A DNA stretch of 64,000 nt from JBBRHQ01 sp963725315 (GCA_963725315.1 CAVRYA010000004.1:434001-498000); one strand, 5' to 3'. Shown: positions 41,382 to 49,524, counted from the first letter of the stretch. The notes: generated from the letters alone by a model not told the origin. Made by a program: numbers and translations.

Positions 41382-41773
41382 CCAGCGGGGTTGTCGATCT
41401 GCAGCGGTGGTCCCTGCGCGGGCTCCGTCGCCGCGGCAGCCGGGGCCTCGACCTGCTCGACCCCGAGCGCCTCGGCCAGCTCGCCCGACTCATACATCTC
41501 CCCGACGATGTCGGCGCCGCCGAGCAGCTCGCCGTTGAGGTAGAGCTGCGGGAAGGTGCGCCAATCGGAGATCTCCCCGGTCACCTCGCGCAGCGGCTCC
41601 AGCGCCGGCAGCACGTCGATCGCGCCGTACTCCACCTCCAGCGAGTCGAGCATCTGCACGACCCGCATCGAGAAGCCGCAGCGCGGCATCTCCGGCGTCC
41701 CCTTCATGAACAGCAGCACCTGGTTCTCGGCGATCAGCCGCTCGACCTGCTCCTTGAGATCGTTCTCGGGCAT
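41378..41773 (-). CDS. Monothiol glutaredoxin (CGFS type, Grx4/GrxD family)
   Basis: A 131-residue monothiol glutaredoxin. It has LLFMKGTPEMPRCGFS, with Cys32 of the CGFS motif that holds a shared [2Fe-2S] cluster, then WRTFPQLYLNGELLGGADIV with the cis-Pro and GG motif. The family domain ends near residue 105, and the rest is an Ala/Pro/Glu-rich tail specific to this protein. CGFS glutaredoxins trade Fe-S clusters with BolA and A-type carriers, and the bolA gene lies 9 bp upstream on the same strand. It is in an operon with fprA and hemQ genes. Confidence 0.92.
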   Translation of the reverse strand: MPENDLKEQVERLIAENQVLLFMKGTPEMPRCGFSMRVVQMLDSLEVEYGAIDVLPALEPLREVTGEISDWRTFPQLYLNGELLGGADIVGEMYESGELAEALGVEQVEAPAAAATEPAQGPPLQIDNPAG

Positions 41774-41782
41774 GGGCGGATC

Positions 41783-42019
41783 TTAGCTGTCCGGCGCGGT
41801 CGTTTTCAGGGTGAGGGCGTGGATCGCGCCATCGTCCATCCGCTCGCGCACCGCCTCCTTGACAAGCCGGTGCTGCTCGATCCGCGAGAGTCCCTCGAAC
41901 TGGGGCGCGACGACGACCGCCTCGAGGTGATCGGCGGTCCCGGTCTGGTCTGAGACCTCGACCTCGGCGCCGGGAAGAGCCTTCTCGATCAATGCCTGGA
42001 TCTCGGAAAGGTCGGCCAT
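41783..42019 (-). CDS. BolA-family protein
   Basis: A 78-residue BolA/IbaG-type protein: EIQALIEKALPGAEVEVSDQ, then FEGLSRIEQHRLVKEAVRERM, in which the His of the FxGxSxxxxHRLV signature is the likely cluster ligand, and ending IHALTLKTTAP. BolA proteins form heterodimers with CGFS glutaredoxins and help deliver Fe-S clusters. The gene is coupled to fprA (1-bp overlap) and followed by the CGFS glutaredoxin gene after 9 bp, a functionally coherent pair. Confidence 0.9.
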   Translation of the reverse strand: MADLSEIQALIEKALPGAEVEVSDQTGTADHLEAVVVAPQFEGLSRIEQHRLVKEAVRERMDDGAIHALTLKTTAPDS

Positions 42020-43422
42020 CAGCCGACCCGCTGGCCGAGCACGTCGAGCATCTCCTCGACCTTGACGAACTTGACCCGCGGGCGGCCGTGGGGCTCACCG
42101 CGGCCGACCTCGGCCTTGTCGATCGCCTGCCAGTCCTCGAAGCTGATGAAGCGCACGCCCCGCTCGGTGAGCAGCTCTTCGACCGCGGCCGGCTCGGGCG
42201 ATGCCGGCTCGAGCAGGGTGCCGGAGGCGACGTCCTCGAGAAGGTGCTTGACCGTCTCCAGGGCGTCCTTCTTGTTGGTGCCGATCACGCCCGAGGGGCC
42301 GCGCTTGATCCAGCCCGCGGCGTAGTGGCCGCACCTGTGGCCGCCGTCGTGCGAGTCGAGCACCCGGCCGCCCTCGTTGAGGATTGTGCCCCTGCTGTCG
42401 TCGAAGGGCACTCCCTCGATCGGCACCCCGGTGTAGCCGACCGAGCGAAGCACAAGCCCGCAGGCCAGCTCCTCGCGCTCGCCGGTGTCGCGGGCGCGCA
42501 GGCTGCCTCCCTCCTCGACCAACTCGTTGCGGCCGATGACGATGCCCTCGACCTTTCCGTCGCCGGTGATCTCGACCGGGGATGCGAGAAAGCGCATGAT
42601 GATCCGCTTCGGCTTGCCCTCGGGTTTGCGCTGCGAGAACTCCCGCACGGTCTCGACGTTGACCCGGGTCGTCTTGTCGGCTTCATCGGAGTCGAGAAAG
42701 GCCTGGCTGGCGGGGTCGAGCTCGACCTCGGAGGGGTCGATGATGATGTCGGCGTCGTGCATCTCGCCGAGCTCCTTGATCTCGGGATTGGTGAACGCCG
42801 CCTGTGCGGGCCCGCGGCGCCCGAGGACGACGATCTCCTTCACCTTGTTGCCGCCGAGCATCTCGATCGCGTGGTCGGCTGTGTCGGTCTCGCGCAGCTC
42901 GCGGTCGGTCAGCGCCAGCATCCGGGCGACATCGGTGGCGACGTTGCCGTTGCCGATAACAATCGCGCGCTCGCAGCTGAGGTCGAACTCCTCCTCCGCA
43001 TAGTCGGGGTGGGCGTTGTACCAGCCGACGAACGCGGTGGCTGCATGGCTGCCGGGCAGGTCCTCGCCCGGGATGCCGAGCCGGCGGTCGGTCTCGCAGC
43101 CGAAGGTGAAGATGATCGCGTGATAGAGCCGCTCGAGGTCCTCGACGTCGATGTCGTGTCCGACCTTGACGTTGCCGAAGAAGCGGAAGCCCTCGCGGGC
43201 GGCGGTCTTCTCGTAGACGCGGATCACCGACTTGATCTTCGGGTGGTCGGGGGCGACCCCGCCCCGGACCAGGCCGAACGGGGTGGGGAGGCGGTCGAAG
43301 AGGTCCACCTGAGTGTGGGTGCCCTCGTCCTTGAGGATGTGCTCGGCGGCGTAGAACCCGGCGGGGCCGGCTCCGATGATCGCCACGCGGAGCGGGTTCT
43401 CAGTTGTGCCGGGAGCGCTCAT
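42019..43422 (-). CDS. fprA: Ferredoxin/adrenodoxin-type NADP+ reductase (FprA-like)
   Basis: A 467-residue flavoprotein of the adrenodoxin reductase family. It begins with the FAD motif AIIGAGPAGFYAAE near residue 14, has VRGGVAPDHPKIKSV (residues 53-67), a second dinucleotide motif VIGNGNVATDVARML near residue 155 for NADP(H), and YAAGWIKRGPSGVIGTNKKDA near residue 370. It would shuttle electrons between NADPH and a ferredoxin, which could feed Fe-S cluster assembly. Length and motifs match mycobacterial FprA. It lies 39 bp downstream of hemQ and overlaps bolA by one base, in one minus-strand operon. Confidence 0.92.
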   Translation of the reverse strand: MSAPGTTENPLRVAIIGAGPAGFYAAEHILKDEGTHTQVDLFDRLPTPFGLVRGGVAPDHPKIKSVIRVYEKTAAREGFRFFGNVKVGHDIDVEDLERLYHAIIFTFGCETDRRLGIPGEDLPGSHAATAFVGWYNAHPDYAEEEFDLSCERAIVIGNGNVATDVARMLALTDRELRETDTADHAIEMLGGNKVKEIVVLGRRGPAQAAFTNPEIKELGEMHDADIIIDPSEVELDPASQAFLDSDEADKTTRVNVETVREFSQRKPEGKPKRIIMRFLASPVEITGDGKVEGIVIGRNELVEEGGSLRARDTGEREELACGLVLRSVGYTGVPIEGVPFDDSRGTILNEGGRVLDSHDGGHRCGHYAAGWIKRGPSGVIGTNKKDALETVKHLLEDVASGTLLEPASPEPAAVEELLTERGVRFISFEDWQAIDKAEVGRGEPHGRPRVKFVKVEEMLDVLGQRVG

Positions 43423-43461
43423 CGCGAACGCGGAAGGATAGGGAATGGCGCCCGGGCGCCG

Positions 43462-44169
43462 CTAGGCCAGGCGGGCCGGTTCGGCCGCGCTGACCGGGAC
43501 GCCATCGAGGGCGTCGAGCGCCTTGCGCAGGCTCATCGCGATGCAGGTGAACAGCGGCGTCTCGCGCTCCGTGTACTCGCTCGCCTCGGTCGGGCGCAGC
43601 TCGTTGACGAGGTCGAGAAACTCGCCCGGGTCATCGCCCTCGAAGGCGACGACGAACTCCTGGTCGTCGAGGCCGAATGAGTAGGTGGTGTTGACCGAGA
43701 TCTCGGGGTAGCGGCGGCCGATCTCGATGTGGCTGCGCATGATCCGCTGGCGCTCCTCCAGCGGCAGCCCGTACCAGCGGCGCTGCTTGACCATCGGGTA
43801 GAGGAAGAGGAAGCGGCGGTCGGAGACGCAGATCTCGGGCCGCACCGACTCCTCCTCGGAGTAGGGCGAAGCCTTGGTCATCGAGAGGAAGGAGTGGGGG
43901 ATCGCCGACCACTTGGCCAGGCCGCTCTGGCCGAGGACGACGTGGAAGTTGTGAATGTCCTCGAGGATCGGGCTCTGGCTCAGCAGCAGCAGGTCTACGT
44001 CGCTTCGGGTGCCTATGGTTGAGTAGGCGCGCAGCGAGCGGTCGAGGCCGAAGTCCTCGCAGGCGGCGAGGAACTCGAGCTTGTCGGCGGCGCGCTGGTC
44101 GTCATCGAGGCGCCGCCAGGCGGGATCGAGCTTGAAGAACGTGAATTTCGCGAAAGTCCTGCCGGCCAC
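43462..44169 (-). CDS. hemQ: Coproheme decarboxylase (HemQ/ChdC, chlorite-dismutase family)
   Basis: A 235-residue chlorite-dismutase-family protein. FLFLYPMVKQRRWYGLPLEERQ contains the Tyr that oxidises the coproheme propionates, and MRSHIEIGRRYP holds the proximal His. NTTYSFGLDDQEFVVAFE completes the actinobacterial HemQ signature. HemQ makes heme b from iron coproporphyrin III in the Gram-positive pathway. I chose the GTG at 44169 because the family N-terminus (TFAKFTFFKLDPAW) begins there; the longer reading runs over the divergent gene. The operon hemQ-fprA-bolA-grx follows. Confidence 0.88.
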   Translation of the reverse strand: MAGRTFAKFTFFKLDPAWRRLDDDQRAADKLEFLAACEDFGLDRSLRAYSTIGTRSDVDLLLLSQSPILEDIHNFHVVLGQSGLAKWSAIPHSFLSMTKASPYSEEESVRPEICVSDRRFLFLYPMVKQRRWYGLPLEERQRIMRSHIEIGRRYPEISVNTTYSFGLDDQEFVVAFEGDDPGEFLDLVNELRPTEASEYTERETPLFTCIAMSLRKALDALDGVPVSAAEPARLA

Positions 44170-44170
44170 G

Positions 44171-46045
44171 GTGCTCCCCAAAATAGCGCTCGCCGCCTGG
44201 CTCCTCTGGGCGGCCGGGTGCCTCGCCCCCCTCGCCGGGGCGGGTGCGGAGCCGAGTGTGACCGTGGCCCTGCTGCCCAACGGGACCCGCCTCACGGCGC
44301 TCGAAGGCGTGCCGGGGATCTCGCCGGGCCTGCTCAGCGCCGGGCTGGGCGAGGTCTCCCCGGATCAGACCTACCTCGACATCACCCAGGGCAACCGGAT
44401 CTTCGACTCGCTGTACGACTCCGAGTTGCCGCCCACCGACACCCTCGGCACCCGGGTCCCGGGCTGGGGCAGGATCGTCAGGCGGGCGGACTCGGCGCCG
44501 GCCGAGATCGTCCCCGGGCTGCTCGCGTCCTCGCTCGGCCCCGGGACGATCGCCGCGGCCGGCGACCTGACCATGCCGGCCCTGCTGGCTGCCGACCGGA
44601 GCGGTCGCCTCGAGCGGCTGGCCACCTCCTGCCGCAGCCCGAGCTGCCGGCCGCAGGTGAGCATCGTCAACGCGAGCACCGGGGAGCTGCCCTCGCTCGC
44701 CCGCCATCTCCGCGGCGCCGACCTGCTGATCGCGCTGGAGCGCCCGCCCCCGGCCGAGCACTCCCAGCTCGCCCTCGGCATCGCCGGGGCCGGCTTCGAC
44801 GGCAACCTCACCTCCGACAGCACCCGCCTCGACGGCTACGTCAGCTCCACCGATCTCGCCCCGACCATCCTCGAGCGGCTCGGCCGGCCCGTCCCTTCGG
44901 AGGTGAGCGGCACCGCGATCCGCGCCGAGGGCAGCCCCGACTTCGGCGCGGTGGCCTCGCTCGGCGATCGCCTCGAGGCGGTTCCATCGCGCCGCACCTC
45001 CGTGGTCGGCCTCAGCCTGCTCGCCTGGGCCCTCGCGGCGGGGCTCGCCGCCCTGCTCGGCCGCGGCCGCACCGCCCTGCGGCTGCTGGCGCTCTCGGTG
45101 GCGTACCTGCCGCTGGCTCTGCTGCTCGGCGCTGCGCTGCGCCCCAGCGAGCCCGCCGAGCTGTCGCTGCTGGCACTCGGCGCCCCCGCCCTGGGAGCCC
45201 TGACGCTCGCCGGCCTGCGCGGCTACAGGGCGCTGGCGGTCGCCTGCGGCCTCAGCACGGCGGCCTGCGCGATCGACATGATCGCCGGCTCGCCGCTCAC
45301 CTCGCTCTCCCTGATCGGCCCCAACCCCGGCGGTGGCGTCCGCTTCTACGGGATCGGCAACGAGCTCGAGGCGATCCTCGCCCCGCTGACGATCGTCGGC
45401 ACCGGCGCCGCGATCGCGGGCTTCGCCGCGGGCCTCTCCCGGCGCGCCGCGGCGATCGCCTTCCTCGCCGTCGCCCTCGCGGCCGCGTTCGTCTTCGCCG
45501 CCGGGCGCTTCGGCGCCGACGTCGGCGCGGCGATCGTCTTCCCGGCAGGCGCCGCGGTCGCCGCGGCTGTGATCAGCGGGAGGCGCTCCCTCGCCTGGCT
45601 GGCGCTGGCTGCGCCGCTCCTGGCGCTCGCCCTGCTGGCGCTGATCGACCTCGTCTCCGGGGGCGACGCCCACCTGACCCGCTCCGTGCTCGACGCAGGC
45701 GGCCTCTCCGACCTCGCCGACGTCGCCGAGCGGCGCCTGCGGCTCTCGGCGATCAGCTTCGGCCGGGCCGCCGGCTCGCCCGTCTTCTGGGCCGTGCTGG
45801 CGGCGATCGCGCTGGCGGTCCTCCAGCGCCGCCGCATCCGGGCCTGGTTCGCGGGCAACCGGACGATGCGGGCCGCCTTCGCCGGCGCCGCCGCGGCGAC
45901 CGTCGTCGGCACCCTCGCCAACGACTCCGGCGCCCTGCTGCTCGAGGTCGGCACCGCCTACCTGCTCGCCTTCGGCGGCTACGTCTGGGCGGAGAAGGCG
46001 GAATCGGGCTCCCAGAGTCGAATAGATCGCTTGGGGCCGGGGTAA
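44171..46045 (+). CDS. Large polytopic membrane protein with N-terminal extracytoplasmic domain
   Basis: A 624-residue membrane protein that I cannot assign to a named family. After a signal-anchor (IALAAWLLWAAGCLAPLAGAG) about 250 residues form a soluble domain; STDLAPTILERLGRPVP resembles the end of alkaline-phosphatase/sulfatase-fold domains, but no metal-binding cluster is seen, so this part may be degenerate. From about residue 280 there are ten or so membrane helices rich in Ala/Leu. The motif RFYGIGNELEAIL in a loop may be functional. The GTG at 44171 is only one base from the divergent hemQ start. A terminator-like hairpin follows. Confidence 0.6.
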   Translation: MLPKIALAAWLLWAAGCLAPLAGAGAEPSVTVALLPNGTRLTALEGVPGISPGLLSAGLGEVSPDQTYLDITQGNRIFDSLYDSELPPTDTLGTRVPGWGRIVRRADSAPAEIVPGLLASSLGPGTIAAAGDLTMPALLAADRSGRLERLATSCRSPSCRPQVSIVNASTGELPSLARHLRGADLLIALERPPPAEHSQLALGIAGAGFDGNLTSDSTRLDGYVSSTDLAPTILERLGRPVPSEVSGTAIRAEGSPDFGAVASLGDRLEAVPSRRTSVVGLSLLAWALAAGLAALLGRGRTALRLLALSVAYLPLALLLGAALRPSEPAELSLLALGAPALGALTLAGLRGYRALAVACGLSTAACAIDMIAGSPLTSLSLIGPNPGGGVRFYGIGNELEAILAPLTIVGTGAAIAGFAAGLSRRAAAIAFLAVALAAAFVFAAGRFGADVGAAIVFPAGAAVAAAVISGRRSLAWLALAAPLLALALLALIDLVSGGDAHLTRSVLDAGGLSDLADVAERRLRLSAISFGRAAGSPVFWAVLAAIALAVLQRRRIRAWFAGNRTMRAAFAGAAAATVVGTLANDSGALLLEVGTAYLLAFGGYVWAEKAESGSQSRIDRLGPG

Positions 46046-46050
46046 CCGGG

Positions 46051-46070
46051 AACCCCGAGAGGGGTCTTTT
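46051..46070 (+). terminator. Rho-independent-type terminator
   Basis: The hairpin ACCCC-GAGA-GGGGT is followed by CTTTTCTT on the plus strand, 6 bp after the stop of the membrane protein gene. The 5-bp G/C-rich stem, tetraloop and T-rich run make this the clearest intrinsic terminator in the window. It separates the membrane protein gene from the glycosyltransferase-flippase gene. Confidence 0.7.
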
Positions 46071-46147
46071 CTTGTCCAGCCCGCGGGGCAGTGCCTGCGT
46101 GCCCCCCGTCACAATCCGCCACCGGAAGATCAACTACCCTTAATCAA

Positions 46148-48457
46148 GTGCGAATCGCCCTCGTTTCGCCATATTCGTGGAGCTTCATGGGCGGTGTGAA
46201 TCGTCACGTGGAGGCGCTCGCCGAGGAGTTGATCGGCCGCGGCGACCACGTCAGGGTGATCGCGCCCCTCGATCCACCCGACCGCCTCAGCAAGGTTCTC
46301 CACCGCGCCCCCGCCGAGCCCAGGGAGAGCCCGGACTACCTGATCCCGGTCGGCCGAACCGTCGGGATCGGCGCCAACGGTGCCGTTTCCAACCTCTCGC
46401 TCTTCCCTGAGGGGGTGACCGCAACTCGCCGTGCCATTCGCCAGGGTGAGTTCGACGTCGTCCACGTCCACGAGCCGATAGCGCCGTTGGTCGGGTGGGA
46501 CACGGCGCTTCACTCCGAGACTCCGGTGGTCGGCACCTTCCACGCCTACTCGACCAAGGCGATCCCCAACTACGCCGCCAACCTGCTCGGAGCCCGGCGC
46601 GTGGTCAACAGGCTCGCGGCGAGGATCGCCGTCTCCGAGGCCGCCGAGTGGACCGGCAGGCGGTGGTTCGGCGGCCACTACGAGATCGTCCCCAACGGGG
46701 TCGACATCGGCGGCGCTCCGAGCGGCCCGAAGCCGCGGAGCGACGAGTTCCGGATCCTCTTCGTCGGCCGCCCGGAGGAGCGCAAGGGCCTGCCCTTCCT
46801 GCTCACCGCCTTCGGCGCCCTGGTCGACCAGGCGCCCGCGCGGCTGACCGTGATCGGCGCCGGCGACGCTGACATCCTTCGCTACCTCCAGGACCCGGAG
46901 CTGATGGGCTCGATCGACGCACGCGGGCGGGTCTCCGAGGAGGAGCTGCGGCAGGAGCTCCAGCGCGCCGACGTTCTCTGCGCCCCGTCGCTCTCGGGTG
47001 AGAGCTTCGGCATGGTTCTGACCGAGGCCTTCGCCGCCGGCACCCCGGTGATCGCCTCGGCGATCGCCGGTTACAGCGACGTCGTCACCGACGGTCTCGA
47101 TGGGGTGCTGGTTCCCCCGGCCGATCCCCAGCGCCTGGCCGAGGAGCTGCAGCGTGCCCAGCACGCGCCCCAGCGCCTCCGGGAGATGGGGGAGGCCGCC
47201 CGGATCAGCGCCGAGCGCTACGCCTGGCCCCGTGTTGCCGATCAGGTGAGCGCCGTCTATGAGCGGGCGATCGAGGCGCCCGCCGCGGTCACCGCCGGAG
47301 AGCGGCTCGCCCGCCGCGCCGGCATCGCCTCCGCCGACGGTCGCCCGCGGCGCCCCGCCGAGCGCCTGCCCTCCCTCGACCCGCCCCTGGCGCGAAGCGG
47401 CAGCCGCCGGCGCAGTGCAGCCCGCCGCCTCGGGCTCGGCGTCGCCGCCGTCCTCGGCCTCGGCCTCACCGCCCTGGCGGCGAACAAGATCGGGATCGAC
47501 AAGGTCGTCGCCAGCATCGTCCGCTCCGATCTGAGCTGGGTGCTGATCGCCTGCGCGCTGATGTCGGCGTCGCTCTTCTTCCGCGCCGCCTCCTGGTACT
47601 CGATCGTGCGCGCCGCTCTCCCCAACCGCCCGGTCCGCCGCCGCGACGTCACCTCGGCGACGATGATCGGGGTGCTGATGTCGGCGACGCTTCCCGCGCG
47701 CCTCGGCGAGCCGGCCCGGGTCATGTCGCTGTCGCGCCGCACCGGGCGGATGCGCGAGACCGTGCCGGTGCTGCTCGGCACCCTGGTCTCGCAGACGATG
47801 CTCAACATCCTCGCCCTCGTCCTGCTCGGGATGATCATCGTCTCGACCACGGACCTCTTCCACTCGGGGACGCAGAAGCTCTTCTGGTTCAGCTCCGTCC
47901 CGCTGCTGCTCCTGCTGGTGGTGCTAATCGCGCCGACCCTTATGCGCCGCGGCGGCAACGGGCGGCTGGCGCGGATCGGGGCGAGCATGCGCGGCGCCCT
48001 GGTCCAGGTGCGCCGCGGCCTGACCGTGTTCCGCGATCCGAAGCGGGGCTCGATCGCGGCGGCGGGGCAGCTCGGAGCCTGGGCGATCCAGCTCGCCGCC
48101 TGCTGGGCGTTGCTCTTCGCGCTGGGGCTCGACGGCCAGGCAGGCATCGGCGCCGCCGCCGCGGTGCTGTTCGCGGTCAACGTCACCGCGGTCGTCCCGG
48201 CCACCCCCTCGAACATCGGGGTCTTCCAGCTCGCGGTGATCAGCGTCCTTCACACCGGATTCGGGATCAGCACCGCCGACGCGCTCGCCTACGGCGTAAT
48301 CCTGCAGGCGGTCGAGATCGCCACCGCGGTCGCCCTCGGCCTCCCGGCCCTGGTCCGCGAGGGCTTCACCTGGTCGGACCTGCGGGTGCAGGCGCTCTCC
48401 TCGAACCCGGTACGACTCTCCTCGAAGCCCCCCGCCCGCGAGGGCGCTCAGATCTAG
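46148..48457 (+). CDS. GT4 glycosyltransferase fused to a flippase-like membrane domain (LPG-synthase TM family)
   Basis: A 769-residue fusion. Residues 1-375 are a GT-B glycosyltransferase of family 4 (PimA-like): SPYSWSFMGGVNRHVEAL, VVHVHEPIAPLVGWD, FVGRPEERKGLPFLL near residue 208 and the nucleotide-sugar motif GESFGMVLTEAFAAGTPVI near residue 284. Residues about 425-745 are a seven- or eight-helix membrane domain of the lysylphosphatidylglycerol-synthase TM/flippase-like family (RAASWYSIVRAAL, LPARLGEPARVM, VVPATPSNIGVFQ). The link (380-425) is Pro/Arg-rich. One protein could thus make a glycolipid at the inner face and move it across the membrane (inference). The GTG start follows TTAATCAA. 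Confidence 0.85.
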   Translation: MRIALVSPYSWSFMGGVNRHVEALAEELIGRGDHVRVIAPLDPPDRLSKVLHRAPAEPRESPDYLIPVGRTVGIGANGAVSNLSLFPEGVTATRRAIRQGEFDVVHVHEPIAPLVGWDTALHSETPVVGTFHAYSTKAIPNYAANLLGARRVVNRLAARIAVSEAAEWTGRRWFGGHYEIVPNGVDIGGAPSGPKPRSDEFRILFVGRPEERKGLPFLLTAFGALVDQAPARLTVIGAGDADILRYLQDPELMGSIDARGRVSEEELRQELQRADVLCAPSLSGESFGMVLTEAFAAGTPVIASAIAGYSDVVTDGLDGVLVPPADPQRLAEELQRAQHAPQRLREMGEAARISAERYAWPRVADQVSAVYERAIEAPAAVTAGERLARRAGIASADGRPRRPAERLPSLDPPLARSGSRRRSAARRLGLGVAAVLGLGLTALAANKIGIDKVVASIVRSDLSWVLIACALMSASLFFRAASWYSIVRAALPNRPVRRRDVTSATMIGVLMSATLPARLGEPARVMSLSRRTGRMRETVPVLLGTLVSQTMLNILALVLLGMIIVSTTDLFHSGTQKLFWFSSVPLLLLLVVLIAPTLMRRGGNGRLARIGASMRGALVQVRRGLTVFRDPKRGSIAAAGQLGAWAIQLAACWALLFALGLDGQAGIGAAAAVLFAVNVTAVVPATPSNIGVFQLAVISVLHTGFGISTADALAYGVILQAVEIATAVALGLPALVREGFTWSDLRVQALSSNPVRLSSKPPAREGAQI

Positions 48458-48480
48458 GCCCCCTACGCGCCGCCCGGCGC

Positions 48481-48527
48481 TCGAGTGGACGTTTTCGGGG
48501 GATATGGGCTGGTTTTCATCCACTCGA
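48481..48527. repeat. 9-bp perfect inverted repeat at the edge of the decayed TIR-SIR2 locus
   Basis: TCGAGTGGA (48481-48489) and TCCACTCGA (48519-48527) are perfect inverted copies separated by 29 bp, and both arms border a GTTTTC copy. They lie 24 bp after the glycosyltransferase-flippase stop and before the first recognisable TIR codons. This could be a transcription terminator without a T-run, or the scar of an insertion or deletion at the boundary of the decayed region. No matching repeat was found at the other boundary. Confidence 0.45.
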
Positions 48528-48569
48528 CCACGGGTGGGTGGTTGACCGGGGTATACGGCCGGGGTAGGG

Positions 48570-48880
48570 TCGACGCGACTGATCGGCCAGACTGGGCGGA
48601 CCTGCGAGCGGGCGGGGGGACCTGACGAGGATCATGTTCGGGCGGAGATCGAAGCGGCGCTTCACAAGGAGTCAAGGGTGAGGGAGATCATTCCTGCCCT
48701 TGTCGACGATGCCCGGATGCCCGCGAGCAGGATCTGCGGGCGTTTCGCTCGCTTCGACCGCTATTGCACCGGCAGACGGTGGACCTGCGGCCTCGCGATG
48801 GGACTCGGACGTCCAAGAGCGCATCGAGCGGCTGGAACGGATCGCCGATGAGCCCAGGGCAAGCCGGCGGCCGAGGAGAA
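48570..48880 (+). pseudogene. TIR-domain remnant (C-terminal half, frameshifted)
   Basis: The reading frame from 48624 gives DEDHVRAEIEAALHKE followed by REIIPALVDDARMPAS. These match helix C and strand D of bacterial TIR domains, where the pattern D-F-V-R-x-E-I-E-x-A-L and IPVLV-x-x-A-x-MP is usual. Just upstream, PDWAD in another frame fits the preceding LIGPxW strand. After about 48700 the match moves to the next frame with WDSDVQERIERLERIADE, the last TIR helix. The first two thirds of the domain, with the start codon and the catalytic-loop region, are missing. It leads directly into the SIR2-like remnant. No product can be made. Confidence 0.6.
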
Positions 48881-49484
48881 GCTGACGCGGCTTCGGCCCT
48901 CTCCTGACAGTACTCCCGCCCCGCCGGCGCCCGTTCCCAAGCAAGGCCAGGACCAACTGGTGCGCCTGATGCTGGACGAGGGGTCACTCGTGGTCCCATT
49001 CCTCGGACCGGGAACCAACTCGAGCGATAGAAGCGAGGCCTGGCACGACATCGACTCCGGCTATCTCCCCGATGGGGACGAGCTCGCCGCCTACCTGGCG
49101 CAGAAGGTGAGCGCGCGACGCCAACGGCACGAGGGGCGTTCCGATCGCGCAAGGCGCGCGAGAAGATCCAGGCGCCCTGAGCGAGCGGCGACATCAGAAT
49201 CGATCGTGCCCCAGCAGCTCCTCGGGAAGTTGAGGGATTACAGCCACTTCCTCTTCCTCGGGTACACGATGCGTGACTGGAACTTGCGCGTCTTCCTGAA
49301 GAGGGTCCTGGGCGAACGCCAGCAACCACCCAACACCTCCTGGGCGATCCAGCGCGACCCGGACAGGCTCGAGATCAGGTTCTGGGAGAGGATCGGCGTC
49401 GAGCTGTCCGCCACCCCCCTCGACACGTTCGTGAACGAGCTCGAGAGCCGCGTGGTCTCGGCTGCTGCGGTTTCCGAGGCCTAG
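48852..49484 (+). pseudogene. SIR2-like domain remnant with internal deletion
   Basis: An open frame (GTG at 48960, in-frame homology back to 48852) encodes LVVPFLGPGTNSSDRSEAW, YLPDGDELAAYLAQKV, then a scrambled Arg-rich stretch, then ESIVPQQLLGKLRDYSHFLFLGYTMRDWNLRVFL, SWAIQRDP and TPLDTFVNELES. The outer parts match the start and end of SIR2-like NAD-hydrolase domains found in STAND proteins. Roughly 150 residues between them, which would hold the catalytic Asn and His, are absent. The domain is therefore inactive. A Pro-rich linker joins it to the TIR remnant, and the frame changes again before the nSTAND part. Confidence 0.65.
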
Positions 49485-49524
49485 ATCTGAGCGTAGGCGG
49501 GCGAGACTCGGCCACCGCTTCGCT

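Noticed and set aside
44170..44295. Longer N-terminus for HemQ from 44295
   Set aside because: The additional 42 residues are Arg/Ala/Pro-rich and overlap the start of the divergent membrane protein gene; the HemQ family aligns from about 44169.
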